Below are positions 55,400-63,799 of a stretch of DNA of 64,000 bases, one piece after another (the stretch's first letter is position 1; each line of letters begins with the position of its first letter). The DNA lies in the NCBI GenBank assembly GCA_963817025.1, contig CAWFML010000001.1, positions 744,001 to 808,000 of the forward strand, given 5' to 3'. The stretch is from JACMLC01 sp963817025 (GTDB lineage Bacteria; Acidobacteriota; Blastocatellia; Pyrinomonadales; Pyrinomonadaceae). The position numbers were made by a program, and so were the translations under genes. The notes under the pieces were generated by a model that was not told the DNA's origin, ran no database searches, and worked only from the letters and a program-made list of their open reading frames with translations.

Positions 55400-57328
55400 T
55401 CACTCTCTGCTTGCCAGCAGTTTCATCGCCTCTTCGAGTACATCCGTGCCTGCGAAGGGTTTTTTGATAACGGCGTCGAGACGACCCTTCTCATAATCTT
55501 CGGGCAAGACCATATCGGGCCAGCCCGTGACGAGAATGAAAAAAGTGTCCGGGCTGTGTTCTTTGACCCAACGCGCGACATGCACGCCGCTGACTTCGGG
55601 CAAGCCCAAATCGGAAATCACTAAATCAAACTTTTCTTCTTTCGCTTCTTCCAGCCGCGCGATAGCCTGCGAGCCTGTCGCGGCTTCCGTCACATCATGA
55701 CCCGCCGTCTCGAACGTGTCGCGCAGGACGGCGCGCACTCGTTCTTCATCCTCGATAATCAGCACGCGCGCACGCGTCGCCTGCATATGCGACCGGGCCA
55801 CCACTGCATCTTCGCGCTTCCTCACTTGCACGGATTTTTCGTAGAGCGGCAGTCTGACCTCAAAGCGCGTGCCGAGACCCTGCTCGCTGACGACCATGAT
55901 GCGCCCGCCGTGTCGCGCGATGATGCCGTGCGAAGCCGCGAGTCCGAGACCCGTACCGCGCTCGCCCTTTGTGGTATAGAACGGCTCGAAGATGCGTTCG
56001 ACGACATCCGGCGGCATGCCGCAGCCGGTGTCCGCCACCCAGAAGCAGGCCGTGTCCAGTTCGTTGCGCGTGCCGGTCTCGATAGTCCCGCCGTCCTGCA
56101 TCGCGTCCACCGCGTTGAAGATCATATTGAGCACCACTTCGCGCAGCTCCGCAGATTCGCCGAGCACATAGACAGCGCCCTGATTCTCTATGGTGACATC
56201 AATGCTGCCCGTGCGTGTCGCACTCCGGTTCTGCCATTTGGGCCGAGCAATCTCGACACTGGAAGAGATGAGTTCGGCGAGGTCTACGGGCGCGAAATCA
56301 TGCGCCGTGTCGCGGCGCGCGAAATCAAGGATACGGCGCAATGTCTGAGAACCGTCGGCCACTGCGCGCGTGATGATTTCCAGACTCTTCTTGGTCGCTT
56401 CGTCTTCCGTCCGCATCATCAAGAGCTGCGCGCGGCCCTGTATGACCGTCAGAGCGTTGTTGAGATTGTGGGCCACGCCTGCGGCCAGTTCGCCAACGGC
56501 TCGCAGCTTGTCGGATTGGGCCATGCGTTCCTGTGCGCGCTTGCGCTCGGTCATGTCGCGCAGGAAGACGAGCGCGCCAGAGACATTGCCATCTTTCCAG
56601 AGCGGCGAAGTGTGGGCTTCGACATAACGCACCGTCGCGTCCGCGCGAATGACCTGCACTTCGCATTGCGTGGCTTCGCCCGCAAAGGTACGCGCGAGAT
56701 TATCCGCCACACGCTCTCTTGATTCGGCGGCGACGATTTCGCCGAGTTGTCTGCCCAGCAGTCCGGTCGGAATCAGGTCGCTCGAAGCACGCGCGCGCTC
56801 GTTCATCCATGTAAAGCGGCTATTCAAATCGAGCGTGTAGATTTCATCGGGCGCGAGGTCTGCGAGGCTCGACATGAAGGATTTGTGTTCGAGGACTTCG
56901 GCCTCTGCACGCCTGAGTTCGGAGATGTCGCGCGCGATGACGACCGCGCTCCCGGCTGGAGAATGCCTTGTCTCTTTGAGCGGAATGATGATGAGCAGCG
57001 TCGGGCGGTTGCCCTCAAGGCCCGTCAACATCTCGACTTCGACAGTCTCTCCGCTCAGCAGCGCGCGATCCACGACGCACTCCGTAGCCCCCGCAACGCA
57101 CCAGAACATCTCGCAGCAGCGTTTGCCTTCGAGCGGCGTGCCTTCGGAAAATTCCAGTTCCCGGCCCGCAGGATTGGCGCGCGACAGGCGACGATCCGTG
57201 TCGAAGAGATAAAAGCCGTCGGGCAGCGAATCCAGCGCTGCATCCAGAAGCGGCATTGAATCTATTAACACCACCGGCACAGGGCGGTCATCAATCACGA
57301 TTTCGTGGGACAGGTCTAAGATTTCCAT
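55400..57328 (-). CDS. PAS-domain hybrid histidine kinase with receiver
   Basis: 642 residues from ATG 57328 (TTG 57352 gives eight more). Order: two PAS domains (about 25-260), HisKA with phosphoacceptor His in GELAAGVAHNLNNALTVIQG, HATPase_c with LNMIFNAVDAM (N box), DTGCGMP (G1) and GTGLGLAASHGI (G2), then a receiver domain (about 515-640) with DEE acidic cluster, phosphoacceptor Asp in VISDLGLP and Lys in AVIKKPF. No membrane span, so signals are cytosolic. The residue after the His is Asn, not the usual Glu/Asp. Confidence 0.92.
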   Translation of the reverse strand: MEILDLSHEIVIDDRPVPVVLIDSMPLLDAALDSLPDGFYLFDTDRRLSRANPAGRELEFSEGTPLEGKRCCEMFWCVAGATECVVDRALLSGETVEVEMLTGLEGNRPTLLIIIPLKETRHSPAGSAVVIARDISELRRAEAEVLEHKSFMSSLADLAPDEIYTLDLNSRFTWMNERARASSDLIPTGLLGRQLGEIVAAESRERVADNLARTFAGEATQCEVQVIRADATVRYVEAHTSPLWKDGNVSGALVFLRDMTERKRAQERMAQSDKLRAVGELAAGVAHNLNNALTVIQGRAQLLMMRTEDEATKKSLEIITRAVADGSQTLRRILDFARRDTAHDFAPVDLAELISSSVEIARPKWQNRSATRTGSIDVTIENQGAVYVLGESAELREVVLNMIFNAVDAMQDGGTIETGTRNELDTACFWVADTGCGMPPDVVERIFEPFYTTKGERGTGLGLAASHGIIARHGGRIMVVSEQGLGTRFEVRLPLYEKSVQVRKREDAVVARSHMQATRARVLIIEDEERVRAVLRDTFETAGHDVTEAATGSQAIARLEEAKEEKFDLVISDLGLPEVSGVHVARWVKEHSPDTFFILVTGWPDMVLPEDYEKGRLDAVIKKPFAGTDVLEEAMKLLASRE

Positions 57329-57528
57329 GCGGTTAAATTTCAGGAGTTTCAAGCGGTCACAAGGCTTGCGACCACGAAGGGCACAGGTATGTTAGCAGAA
57401 ACCTGCAAGAGAGGGCTAGAAAAAAGTGTGGCGGGCCTAATCTGCGGGCTAAACATGCCCGATGAGGGTTTTTATTACGGTATACGATCGAGCGGGACTA
57501 TAGCTATTTGCGATTGAGTGTGACCGGA

Positions 57529-57607
57529 TGCGCCCTCCCTGACGGTCGGGCTACGGCCCCGGAAGTCACTGTAGAGGGGCAGTAGCCCGACCGTCAGGGA
57601 GGGCGCA
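57529..57607. repeat. Perfect 26-bp inverted repeat, family H
   Basis: The arms at 57529-57554 and 57582-57607 are exact reverse complements, containing gccctccctgacggtcgggc. The 27-base loop is cggccccggaagtcactgta and onward. Flanking tatagct and gctata pieces extend the palindrome weakly. Single copy in the window. Confidence 0.9.
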
Positions 57608-57626
57608 GGCAAGTGCTATTCGCTAT

Positions 57627-57672
57627 AAAAAAAATAGTCGGGTGATGCTCCGCAGAACATCACCCGACTATT
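57627..57672 (-). terminator. Rho-independent terminator of the TonB receptor gene
   Basis: On the minus strand AATAGTCGGGTGATG pairs perfectly with CATCACCCGACTATT around a ten-base loop, followed by eight T residues. It lies 19 bases after the receptor's stop codon. Confidence 0.92.
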
Positions 57673-57691
57673 CAGTGGTTTCAGACTCTTT

Positions 57692-60600
57692 TTAGAAATG
57701 GAATCTGAGCGCGAACTGCACCTGCCGTTCACGATAGAGCGAGTTACCCGTACCGCTGACCGACCCGAAGGGAACGTCAGTGACGAAGGTCGGGATAGCG
57801 CCGGCGAATCTGTACTGATTGGTATTAACGCTCGTCACCTGATAACGGTTGAAGAGATTAAATGCCTCAGCCAGAAACTCAAGGTTCATCGTTTCGGTAA
57901 AGCGGAAACGACGGGAGATGCGCAGGTCAACGTTGACGATCTTCGGTTGACGGAAAGCATTGCGCTCGTACACGAGGGGAATACGGCCAAGAGCGCCGGA
58001 GCCTGTGATACCGCCGGAGATATTGCCCGTCGCGGTGCCGGAGATGTTCGCCGAATAGACCACGCCGGATTGTGCCGTGACGATAGGCGAAATCGTGAAG
58101 CCGCCAAAAATCGCTTTGCCGACTTTGCTATTCTCCAAGCCGAACGGAAGACCCGGCGTCCAGACCGCGCTCGCCACGAAGCGATGCGGAATATCCAGAT
58201 TTGACCGTCCAGACTCAAGGCTCAGGTCAAAAGGATTGAGCGGGCCGTTGTTAAAGGTAAAGGTCGCAGAATTCTGACCCGTGTCGGTCGTCTTGGAATA
58301 GGTGTAGTTCACCTGGAACTGCAACCCCTTCGACAAGCGACGATTCGCCTGTAAGACCAGCGCGGCATACTCTGACTTGATCGAGCCGCTGATCTCTGTG
58401 ATGGCAAAGAATCTGGGGTCAGGTCTGGTTCCCTGGAAAGAAGGAACCGTGATCGACTGCCCGGCGAGCGGGCCGCCCGCGAAGGTAAAGGTTCTGGGAA
58501 TCGGATTCGGCAGGTTGCGATCCGTAAAGGTCGGCAGCCTGCGGCCCAAACTCACCAAACCCGAAACGGAGACGACCGTGTTGGGCAAAATCTGTCTCTC
58601 AAACACGATGTCCGCCTGATGAATCTGCGGATTCGCCATGTTCTCCGAGAAGACGACGATGCTCGGCGCGCCGGCTCCGACAGTCGGGGCGGCGGCCAGC
58701 ACGTTCGGGAAAACAGGCGCGGCGGCGGCTGTCGCCCCCAGTTGGAAGGTGCGCTGTGAATTTGCGGTTCCCGTGTTGCTGATGGCATTGATAATGGTCG
58801 AATTGATGATTCGTCCGTAGTAGATGCCATAGCCGCCACGAATCGAGGTTTTGCCATCGCCCGTGATGTCATAGGCGAAACCAAAACGCGGCCCGAAGTT
58901 ATTCTTATCCGAGGGGATCGTTTGCGTCTGCTCCGGCCCGACAAACTGGTTGCCCAGATTCGGCAGCGTGTTCGGTATCTGCGGCTCCGGCAACTGCTCG
59001 TACTCGTAACGCATGCCGAGATTGACGGTCAAGCGCGGCGTGACGCGGATATCATCCTGCACGAAGAAGTTATAATCGGTCGTTGAAATCCTGAAAGCGG
59101 TCGGACCAAATGCCTGCTGGTAGTTGCTGGTATAGCAACGTCCGGCGATTCTGCCCGCCGTGTTGGTAAAGCACTGCACATTAGCCAAGCGCAAATCTCC
59201 AGCGCCTCTGACATTCAGATAATCAACGATGAAATCGTTGACGTTGCTGTAGAGGTAGGAGCCGCTTTCAAGCCTCAGGTTGTCCAGCAGGTCGTTGACG
59301 CGATTGATGTCTCCGCCAAATTTGAAGGTATGGCGACCGCGTGAAACCGTCATCGTGTCCGCATACTGCCAGCGCTTTTCATCCGGGTTGGCAACGCGCT
59401 CAAGAAAATCCTGCTTGCCAAAGACAAATCCGTTGACGGAGATTTGCGGGGGACGCCCGCCAGAGGTGGCTAAGAGAGCTTCGCCCGCCGAAGGCGGATT
59501 GCTGAAAGCGAACAGGTTATCGCGCCCATACTGGAAGCGGGCTTCGTTCAAAATGGTCGGCGTAATGGTCGAAGTCAAACGCAGGTTGAGACTGTCGGTC
59601 TCGACAAAGTCGTCGCCGAAGGTCGCAATACCTTTGAGCGTTGTCGGCTGCGTCTCGACTCCTGACGGAGACTGCGAGCGCATCCGGTTGTATGACGCCG
59701 TGAAGGTGTTGCTGCTGTTGATGACCCAATCGATCTTGGGAAAGAAGATGCGCTGATCCTGCGTGCGCGGCACGGGGCCGGTCAGGCCCGACAGAAAAGC
59801 AATCGCCTGATCAATGCGCGCATTGGTGATGAGCGGCGAGCGGGCCAGCAGCGTCGTGCGGTTAAGTCCGGCGAAGTAGCTGGAGCCGGGGAAAATCGCC
59901 GCGCCGGGAAAATCTCTTTGCTGCTCGTCATACGCGAAGAAGAAGAAGAGCTTGTCCTTCACGATAGGGCCGCCGATTGAGCCGCCAAACTGGTAACGCT
60001 TATCTTCCGGCTTGAAAGCGACGCTGACGGGAACGCCGCCAACTAACCCAAGCGAGCGGACAGTTGACGGATTGGTTGCGCCCAGTTGGTTATCACGAAT
60101 GTAAAAGAAGGCGCTGCCGTGAAACTCGTTGGTTCCGCTCTTGGTCACGCTGTTGACGACGCCGCCGGCGGCGCGGCCATATTCGGCTGAATAGTTTGAG
60201 GTGTTAACCTGAAACTCACGAATCGCCGCCTGGCTGACGACATAGCTGATGCGCGTGCGCCCGCGCTCTTCCGAATAAAAAGCGTTGTTGTTATCGCCGC
60301 CGTCCACAGTGTTGTTGTTCAAGAGGCCGGAGATGCCGCGAAAACTGAGGAGACCAAAGTTTCCGTCCGGCACGACGCCCGGCGTCAAGAGCACGAAGTT
60401 AGAGGCGCGGCGTCCGTTGATAGGAAGCTCGTTAATAGAAGTCTGGTTGACGTTGCTGGAAAAGTCCTGCTGCGTGGTGTTGATGACAGGCGCTTCGCCC
60501 GTGACCTCGACCTGATCGCCGCCGACGCCGCCGACCGAGAGAGGAATTTCCAGAGAAGTAACACGACCGACCTCGACCACGATCTTCGACTGTGTAAATG

Positions 60601-60868
60601 AGCCGAAGCCGGAGGCGTTGATCGAAACCGTATAGTTACCCGGTTGAAGCTGAACCACGCGGAAGCGGCCTTCGCTATCAGTGGTGGCCGATCCTTCCTT
60701 GTTGGTCTCATCATTTTTGACGGTCACCGTTGCGTTCGGCACGACGGCCCCGTTCGGGTCCTTGACTGTGCCGCCGATGGCTCCATCCACAGTGGACTGG
60801 GCCATCGCTACTACGCTCATCAGGGAGAGGATGAACGCACCAAGAGAGAGCCGGAGAATTTTGGACAT
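57692..60868 (-). CDS. TonB-dependent receptor, Oar-like, with carboxypeptidase-regulatory N-domain
   Basis: 1058 residues. A signal peptide (LRLSLGAFILSLMSVVAMAQ) leads to a CarboxypepD_reg domain (about 25-110, VKDPNGAVVPNATVTVKNDE), then a plug (about 120-235, VEVTGEAPVINTTQQDFSSN, INGRRASNFVLLTPGV) and a beta barrel of about 800 residues that ends in the outer-membrane signature with terminal Phe (QFALRFHF). No classical TonB box was recognised. Oar-type receptors are abundant in Acidobacteriota and likely import large substrates such as glycans or peptides; the specific ligand is unknown. AAGGAG precedes ATG 60868. Confidence 0.93.
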   Translation of the reverse strand: MSKILRLSLGAFILSLMSVVAMAQSTVDGAIGGTVKDPNGAVVPNATVTVKNDETNKEGSATTDSEGRFRVVQLQPGNYTVSINASGFGSFTQSKIVVEVGRVTSLEIPLSVGGVGGDQVEVTGEAPVINTTQQDFSSNVNQTSINELPINGRRASNFVLLTPGVVPDGNFGLLSFRGISGLLNNNTVDGGDNNNAFYSEERGRTRISYVVSQAAIREFQVNTSNYSAEYGRAAGGVVNSVTKSGTNEFHGSAFFYIRDNQLGATNPSTVRSLGLVGGVPVSVAFKPEDKRYQFGGSIGGPIVKDKLFFFFAYDEQQRDFPGAAIFPGSSYFAGLNRTTLLARSPLITNARIDQAIAFLSGLTGPVPRTQDQRIFFPKIDWVINSSNTFTASYNRMRSQSPSGVETQPTTLKGIATFGDDFVETDSLNLRLTSTITPTILNEARFQYGRDNLFAFSNPPSAGEALLATSGGRPPQISVNGFVFGKQDFLERVANPDEKRWQYADTMTVSRGRHTFKFGGDINRVNDLLDNLRLESGSYLYSNVNDFIVDYLNVRGAGDLRLANVQCFTNTAGRIAGRCYTSNYQQAFGPTAFRISTTDYNFFVQDDIRVTPRLTVNLGMRYEYEQLPEPQIPNTLPNLGNQFVGPEQTQTIPSDKNNFGPRFGFAYDITGDGKTSIRGGYGIYYGRIINSTIINAISNTGTANSQRTFQLGATAAAAPVFPNVLAAAPTVGAGAPSIVVFSENMANPQIHQADIVFERQILPNTVVSVSGLVSLGRRLPTFTDRNLPNPIPRTFTFAGGPLAGQSITVPSFQGTRPDPRFFAITEISGSIKSEYAALVLQANRRLSKGLQFQVNYTYSKTTDTGQNSATFTFNNGPLNPFDLSLESGRSNLDIPHRFVASAVWTPGLPFGLENSKVGKAIFGGFTISPIVTAQSGVVYSANISGTATGNISGGITGSGALGRIPLVYERNAFRQPKIVNVDLRISRRFRFTETMNLEFLAEAFNLFNRYQVTSVNTNQYRFAGAIPTFVTDVPFGSVSGTGNSLYRERQVQFALRFHF

Positions 60869-61169
60869 GTAGGGAACTCCTTAAAAAAATCAGTTGAGAA
60901 TTGAAACTATCCGCGCTTCACCGGCGCAGAAAGAACCTGTAAGTTTTCTTGAACAAATCTGAATTGCGTTTACCATTTACAAAGGCGTGAACAACCGCTG
61001 GGTAGAAATATGCTTCTACCACGCCCGAAGGCGTTTACGCAAGTCTAAAAGCTATGACAAGTGACGAGTGATAAGTGACAAGTGACGAGCGACGGGTGAC
61101 GAGTGATAAGTGTCAGACAAAAACCGTTTTATCTGCTCTGATATATGACCCGTCGCTTATCATTTGTTC
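60869..61169. other. 301-bp gap upstream of the TonB receptor
   Basis: No coding frame. It holds the receptor's upstream region, with a ribosome site at the gene edge, and a family C palindrome (61054-61169) next to the thiolase stop. Confidence 0.6.
61054..61169. repeat. Intergenic repeat, family C with direct units
   Basis: The left side holds at least seven GTGACGA-like units, including two copies of gtgacgagtgataagtg. The right arm (gacccgtcgcttatcatttg) is a shorter, imperfect mirror. Confidence 0.75.
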
Positions 61170-62351
61170 TTACATCCGTTCGACGATGATGGCGATGCCC
61201 TGACCGCCGCCGATGCAGGCGGTTGCCAGTCCATAGCGGCCATTGCGACGACCGAGTTCATTGACCACCGTCAACACGAGACGCGTGCCTGAGGCGGCCA
61301 GCGGATGACCGAGCGCGATGGCCCCGCCATTGACATTGGTCTTTGAGCGGTCAAGCCCAAGCTCTTTTTCGACCGCGAGATATTGCGCGGCGAAAGCCTC
61401 GTTGACTTCGACCAGATCAATATCTTCCAATTTCAATCCGGCCTTTTCCAGAGCCTTGCGCGTCGCAGGGACAGGGCCGATGCCCATAATCTCCGGCTCG
61501 ACTCCGGCATAAGCCCAGCTCACGATGCGTGCCAGCGGCTTTGCATCCTTAGCCTTGACATAATCCTCGCCCGCGATGACGAGGGCCGCCGCGCCATCAA
61601 CAATCCCGGAAGCATTGCCCGCCGTGACAAACCCGTCCTTGCTAAAAGCCGGACGCAGTTTCGCCAAACCCTCAAGGGTCGTGTCCGGGCGCAGGTGATC
61701 GTCCCTGTCAAAGAGCGTCACGCCTTTGCGCGTCTTGACCTCGACGGGAACGATTTCTTCCGCGAAGTAGCCAGCATCCAGAGCGCGCTTGGCTTCCTGC
61801 TGCGAGCGCAAGGCGTACTTGTCCTGCTCCTCGCGCGAGATTTCATGACGACGCGCAAGGTTCTCAGCCGTCCCGGCCATAGGCGTGTTGCAGTAAGTAT
61901 CCAAGAGCGCGACCATCAGGCTGTCTTCCAGTTTACCCTGTCCGAGCGCAAAGCCAGCACGCGCGCCGTAAATGACATGCGGAGCCTGCGACATGGATTC
62001 CATCCCGCCGACGAGAGCCGTCCCGGCTTCGCCGAGTTGAATCATCTGCGCGCCTGAGATGATTGATTGAATGCCGCTGCCGCACAAACGATTGACGGTC
62101 AGGGCCGGACGATCAAACGGGACTCCGGCCTTGAGCGCGACATGACGCGCTCCGTAAATCGCATCGCCGGAGGTTTGCAGCGCGTTACCGATAATCGTGT
62201 GGTCAATCTCTTCCGCAGAAACATTTGTCGCTTCGAGCGCGCCGCGCGCGGCAATCGCGCCGAGGTCTATTGCCGAAATATCCTTGAGTCCGCCGACATA
62301 CTCGCCCATCGGCGTGCGCTTGCCGCCCAGTATAAAAACATCACGTGACAT
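61170..62351 (-). CDS. Acetyl-CoA acetyltransferase (thiolase)
   Basis: 393 residues from ATG 62351 (MSRDVFILGGKRTPMG), the normal thiolase start; the frame to 62435 is unsupported. Catalytic Cys90 in NRLCGSGIQS, the VNEAFAAQ motif, NVNGGAIALGHPLAASG (catalytic His) and CIGGGQGIA (second Cys) are all present. It joins or splits acetyl-CoA and acyl-CoA in beta-oxidation, ketone or polyester pathways. No neighbouring gene fixes the pathway. Confidence 0.93.
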   Translation of the reverse strand: MSRDVFILGGKRTPMGEYVGGLKDISAIDLGAIAARGALEATNVSAEEIDHTIIGNALQTSGDAIYGARHVALKAGVPFDRPALTVNRLCGSGIQSIISGAQMIQLGEAGTALVGGMESMSQAPHVIYGARAGFALGQGKLEDSLMVALLDTYCNTPMAGTAENLARRHEISREEQDKYALRSQQEAKRALDAGYFAEEIVPVEVKTRKGVTLFDRDDHLRPDTTLEGLAKLRPAFSKDGFVTAGNASGIVDGAAALVIAGEDYVKAKDAKPLARIVSWAYAGVEPEIMGIGPVPATRKALEKAGLKLEDIDLVEVNEAFAAQYLAVEKELGLDRSKTNVNGGAIALGHPLAASGTRLVLTVVNELGRRNGRYGLATACIGGGQGIAIIVERM

Positions 62352-62474
62352 AAATCTTAAATGACCTTTCGATAGTGGAGATATTGTCTCGTATCCCAAA
62401 CAGAAAAGCTTAACAGAGCCGGGTGAGGGCGTCAATTTTGAGTCCCGTTAAATGATTGTTACAGACTGTAAAAG

Positions 62475-62525
62475 AGATTTTCACGCAAAGGCGCAAAGAA
62501 AACAGTTAATAGCTTTCTTTGCGTC
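62475..62525. repeat. Short palindrome, family A
   Basis: cacgcaaaggcgcaaagaaa faces ctttctttgcgtct around the loop agttaatag. It is shorter than the others and has lost one unit on the right. Confidence 0.7.
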
Positions 62526-62596
62526 TGACCGAAGACGGCGCGAGACAGCGGTGTCTATAGTTAGTTGAACTTATCTGTCGCCTAAGTTAGTCGAAC

Positions 62597-63631
62597 TTAT
62601 TTGTTGCCTACTGCCAGAATGCGTTCAATGAGTTTCGCATTATCCGGCAGCAGTCCTGACTTGACGAGGCGGGGCGTGAGCGTCATCCAGTTTTTATCCA
62701 TCGCAAAGACCTTGCGAAAGAGCGGGAGCGCGTCTTCCATACGGTTCATGTTGACGAGCGCGACGGCGTGCCAGTAGATCATCTCAGCATTATCCGGCAC
62801 TAGCTTTTCCGCCGCCGCATATTCGCGCAACGCGGCTTCGTTGTCTTTCTTCTCGACGGCCAGGTCGCCCGCGTTCATGTGATTGTAAGCGCGCTGCAAA
62901 GTGATGAGCCGTCGCAGTTCCTTTAAAGGCTCCGGGCTATCGTCAACTCTTAAATCGAACAGGCGGTCGGCCCACGGCTTGCCCGTCGATTTGCCTTTGA
63001 CGACGATGAGCGCGGCGGATTGACGCCCGCGTATGTCGCCGCCAGCCTCTTGCGCGGCATCGAGCGCGGCCATCATGCGCTCGGCCAAGTCACCCTTAGC
63101 CGTCTCAAAAGCCTTTGCCATCGCGGGCCACACTTTCTCGTTCGCCATCATGTTGGCCTGCACGGAAAAGTTTTGGCCCACAATATGCCCTGCGGCCTGA
63201 ATATCTTTCGCGCCCGTCCACGCATCCACACGCCCCTGCGCGTCAATCATCGCCACCTGACGGACATCGCGCCCTTCGTCCCTGTCAACGAGAGCTTTCA
63301 AAGCATCGGGCGCGCTTTTCCCTAGTCGCATCATGTCGAGACCGAATTTGCCGTAAGCCGGATCGACAAAGGATTGAGTGGCGACCGCGCCGACGCCTGC
63401 TTCGGCCCACGACACGATCGAGCCGACACTGAACCAGTGCGACTGCACGGCGACGCCTATCTCGCCTGTATTGGGGTCGCGCGCGACGATTGAGTATGTG
63501 TGTACGGGACGCGTGGGGCGCGGCGACTGTGGTGTGGATGATTGCTGAGCAGTAGTGATTGGAGAGAAAGTCAAAATCAGGATTAATGAGACGGCAGTCG
63601 CCAGCGTCATTCGCTCAAGCATACGCTTCAT
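62597..63631 (-). CDS. Secreted DUF1028 protein with TPR tail
   Basis: 344 residues with a signal peptide (LATAVSLILILTFSPITTAQ). DUF1028 (about 40-240) is an Ntn-hydrolase-like fold: TYSIVARDPNTGEIGVAVQS, then GVGAVATQSFVDPAYG, and GRQSAALIVVKG. A C-terminal TPR-like region (about 245-340, YNHMNAGDLAVEKKDNEAAL) follows. Family activity is not firmly established. Complete. Confidence 0.88.
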   Translation of the reverse strand: MKRMLERMTLATAVSLILILTFSPITTAQQSSTPQSPRPTRPVHTYSIVARDPNTGEIGVAVQSHWFSVGSIVSWAEAGVGAVATQSFVDPAYGKFGLDMMRLGKSAPDALKALVDRDEGRDVRQVAMIDAQGRVDAWTGAKDIQAAGHIVGQNFSVQANMMANEKVWPAMAKAFETAKGDLAERMMAALDAAQEAGGDIRGRQSAALIVVKGKSTGKPWADRLFDLRVDDSPEPLKELRRLITLQRAYNHMNAGDLAVEKKDNEAALREYAAAEKLVPDNAEMIYWHAVALVNMNRMEDALPLFRKVFAMDKNWMTLTPRLVKSGLLPDNAKLIERILAVGNK

Positions 63632-63674
63632 AAAACCTCTCGCTATGTCGAACTTTAACGCGCGCCTGCCGTCA

Positions 63675-63772
63675 TTCTTCGCGCCTTGGTTTTTCTATCT
63701 TTGCGCCCCCAGCGCGAAACGTTGCTGTTTCGCGCTGGGGGCGCAAAGATAAAACCTCAAGCCGCAAAGAAG
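63675..63772. repeat. Compound palindrome, family E copy 4
   Basis: The best-preserved copy: ttcttcgcgccttggttttt, ctttgcgcccccagcgcgaa, loop cgttgctg, then ttcgcgctgggggcgcaaag and aaaacctcaagccgcaaaga. The inner arms pair perfectly over 23 bases. Confidence 0.9.
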
Positions 63773-63799
63773 AGTTTGAGCAGCCTCGGCTTTGCGCTC

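Noticed and set aside
55697..56722. 341-residue plus-strand frame
   Set aside because: It is the antisense shadow of the histidine kinase; His/Arg-rich composition without any domain.
2035..63772. Repeated short units suggesting CRISPR arrays
   Set aside because: The units are 7-8 bases, contiguous and mirrored; there are no spacers of uniform length and no cas genes.
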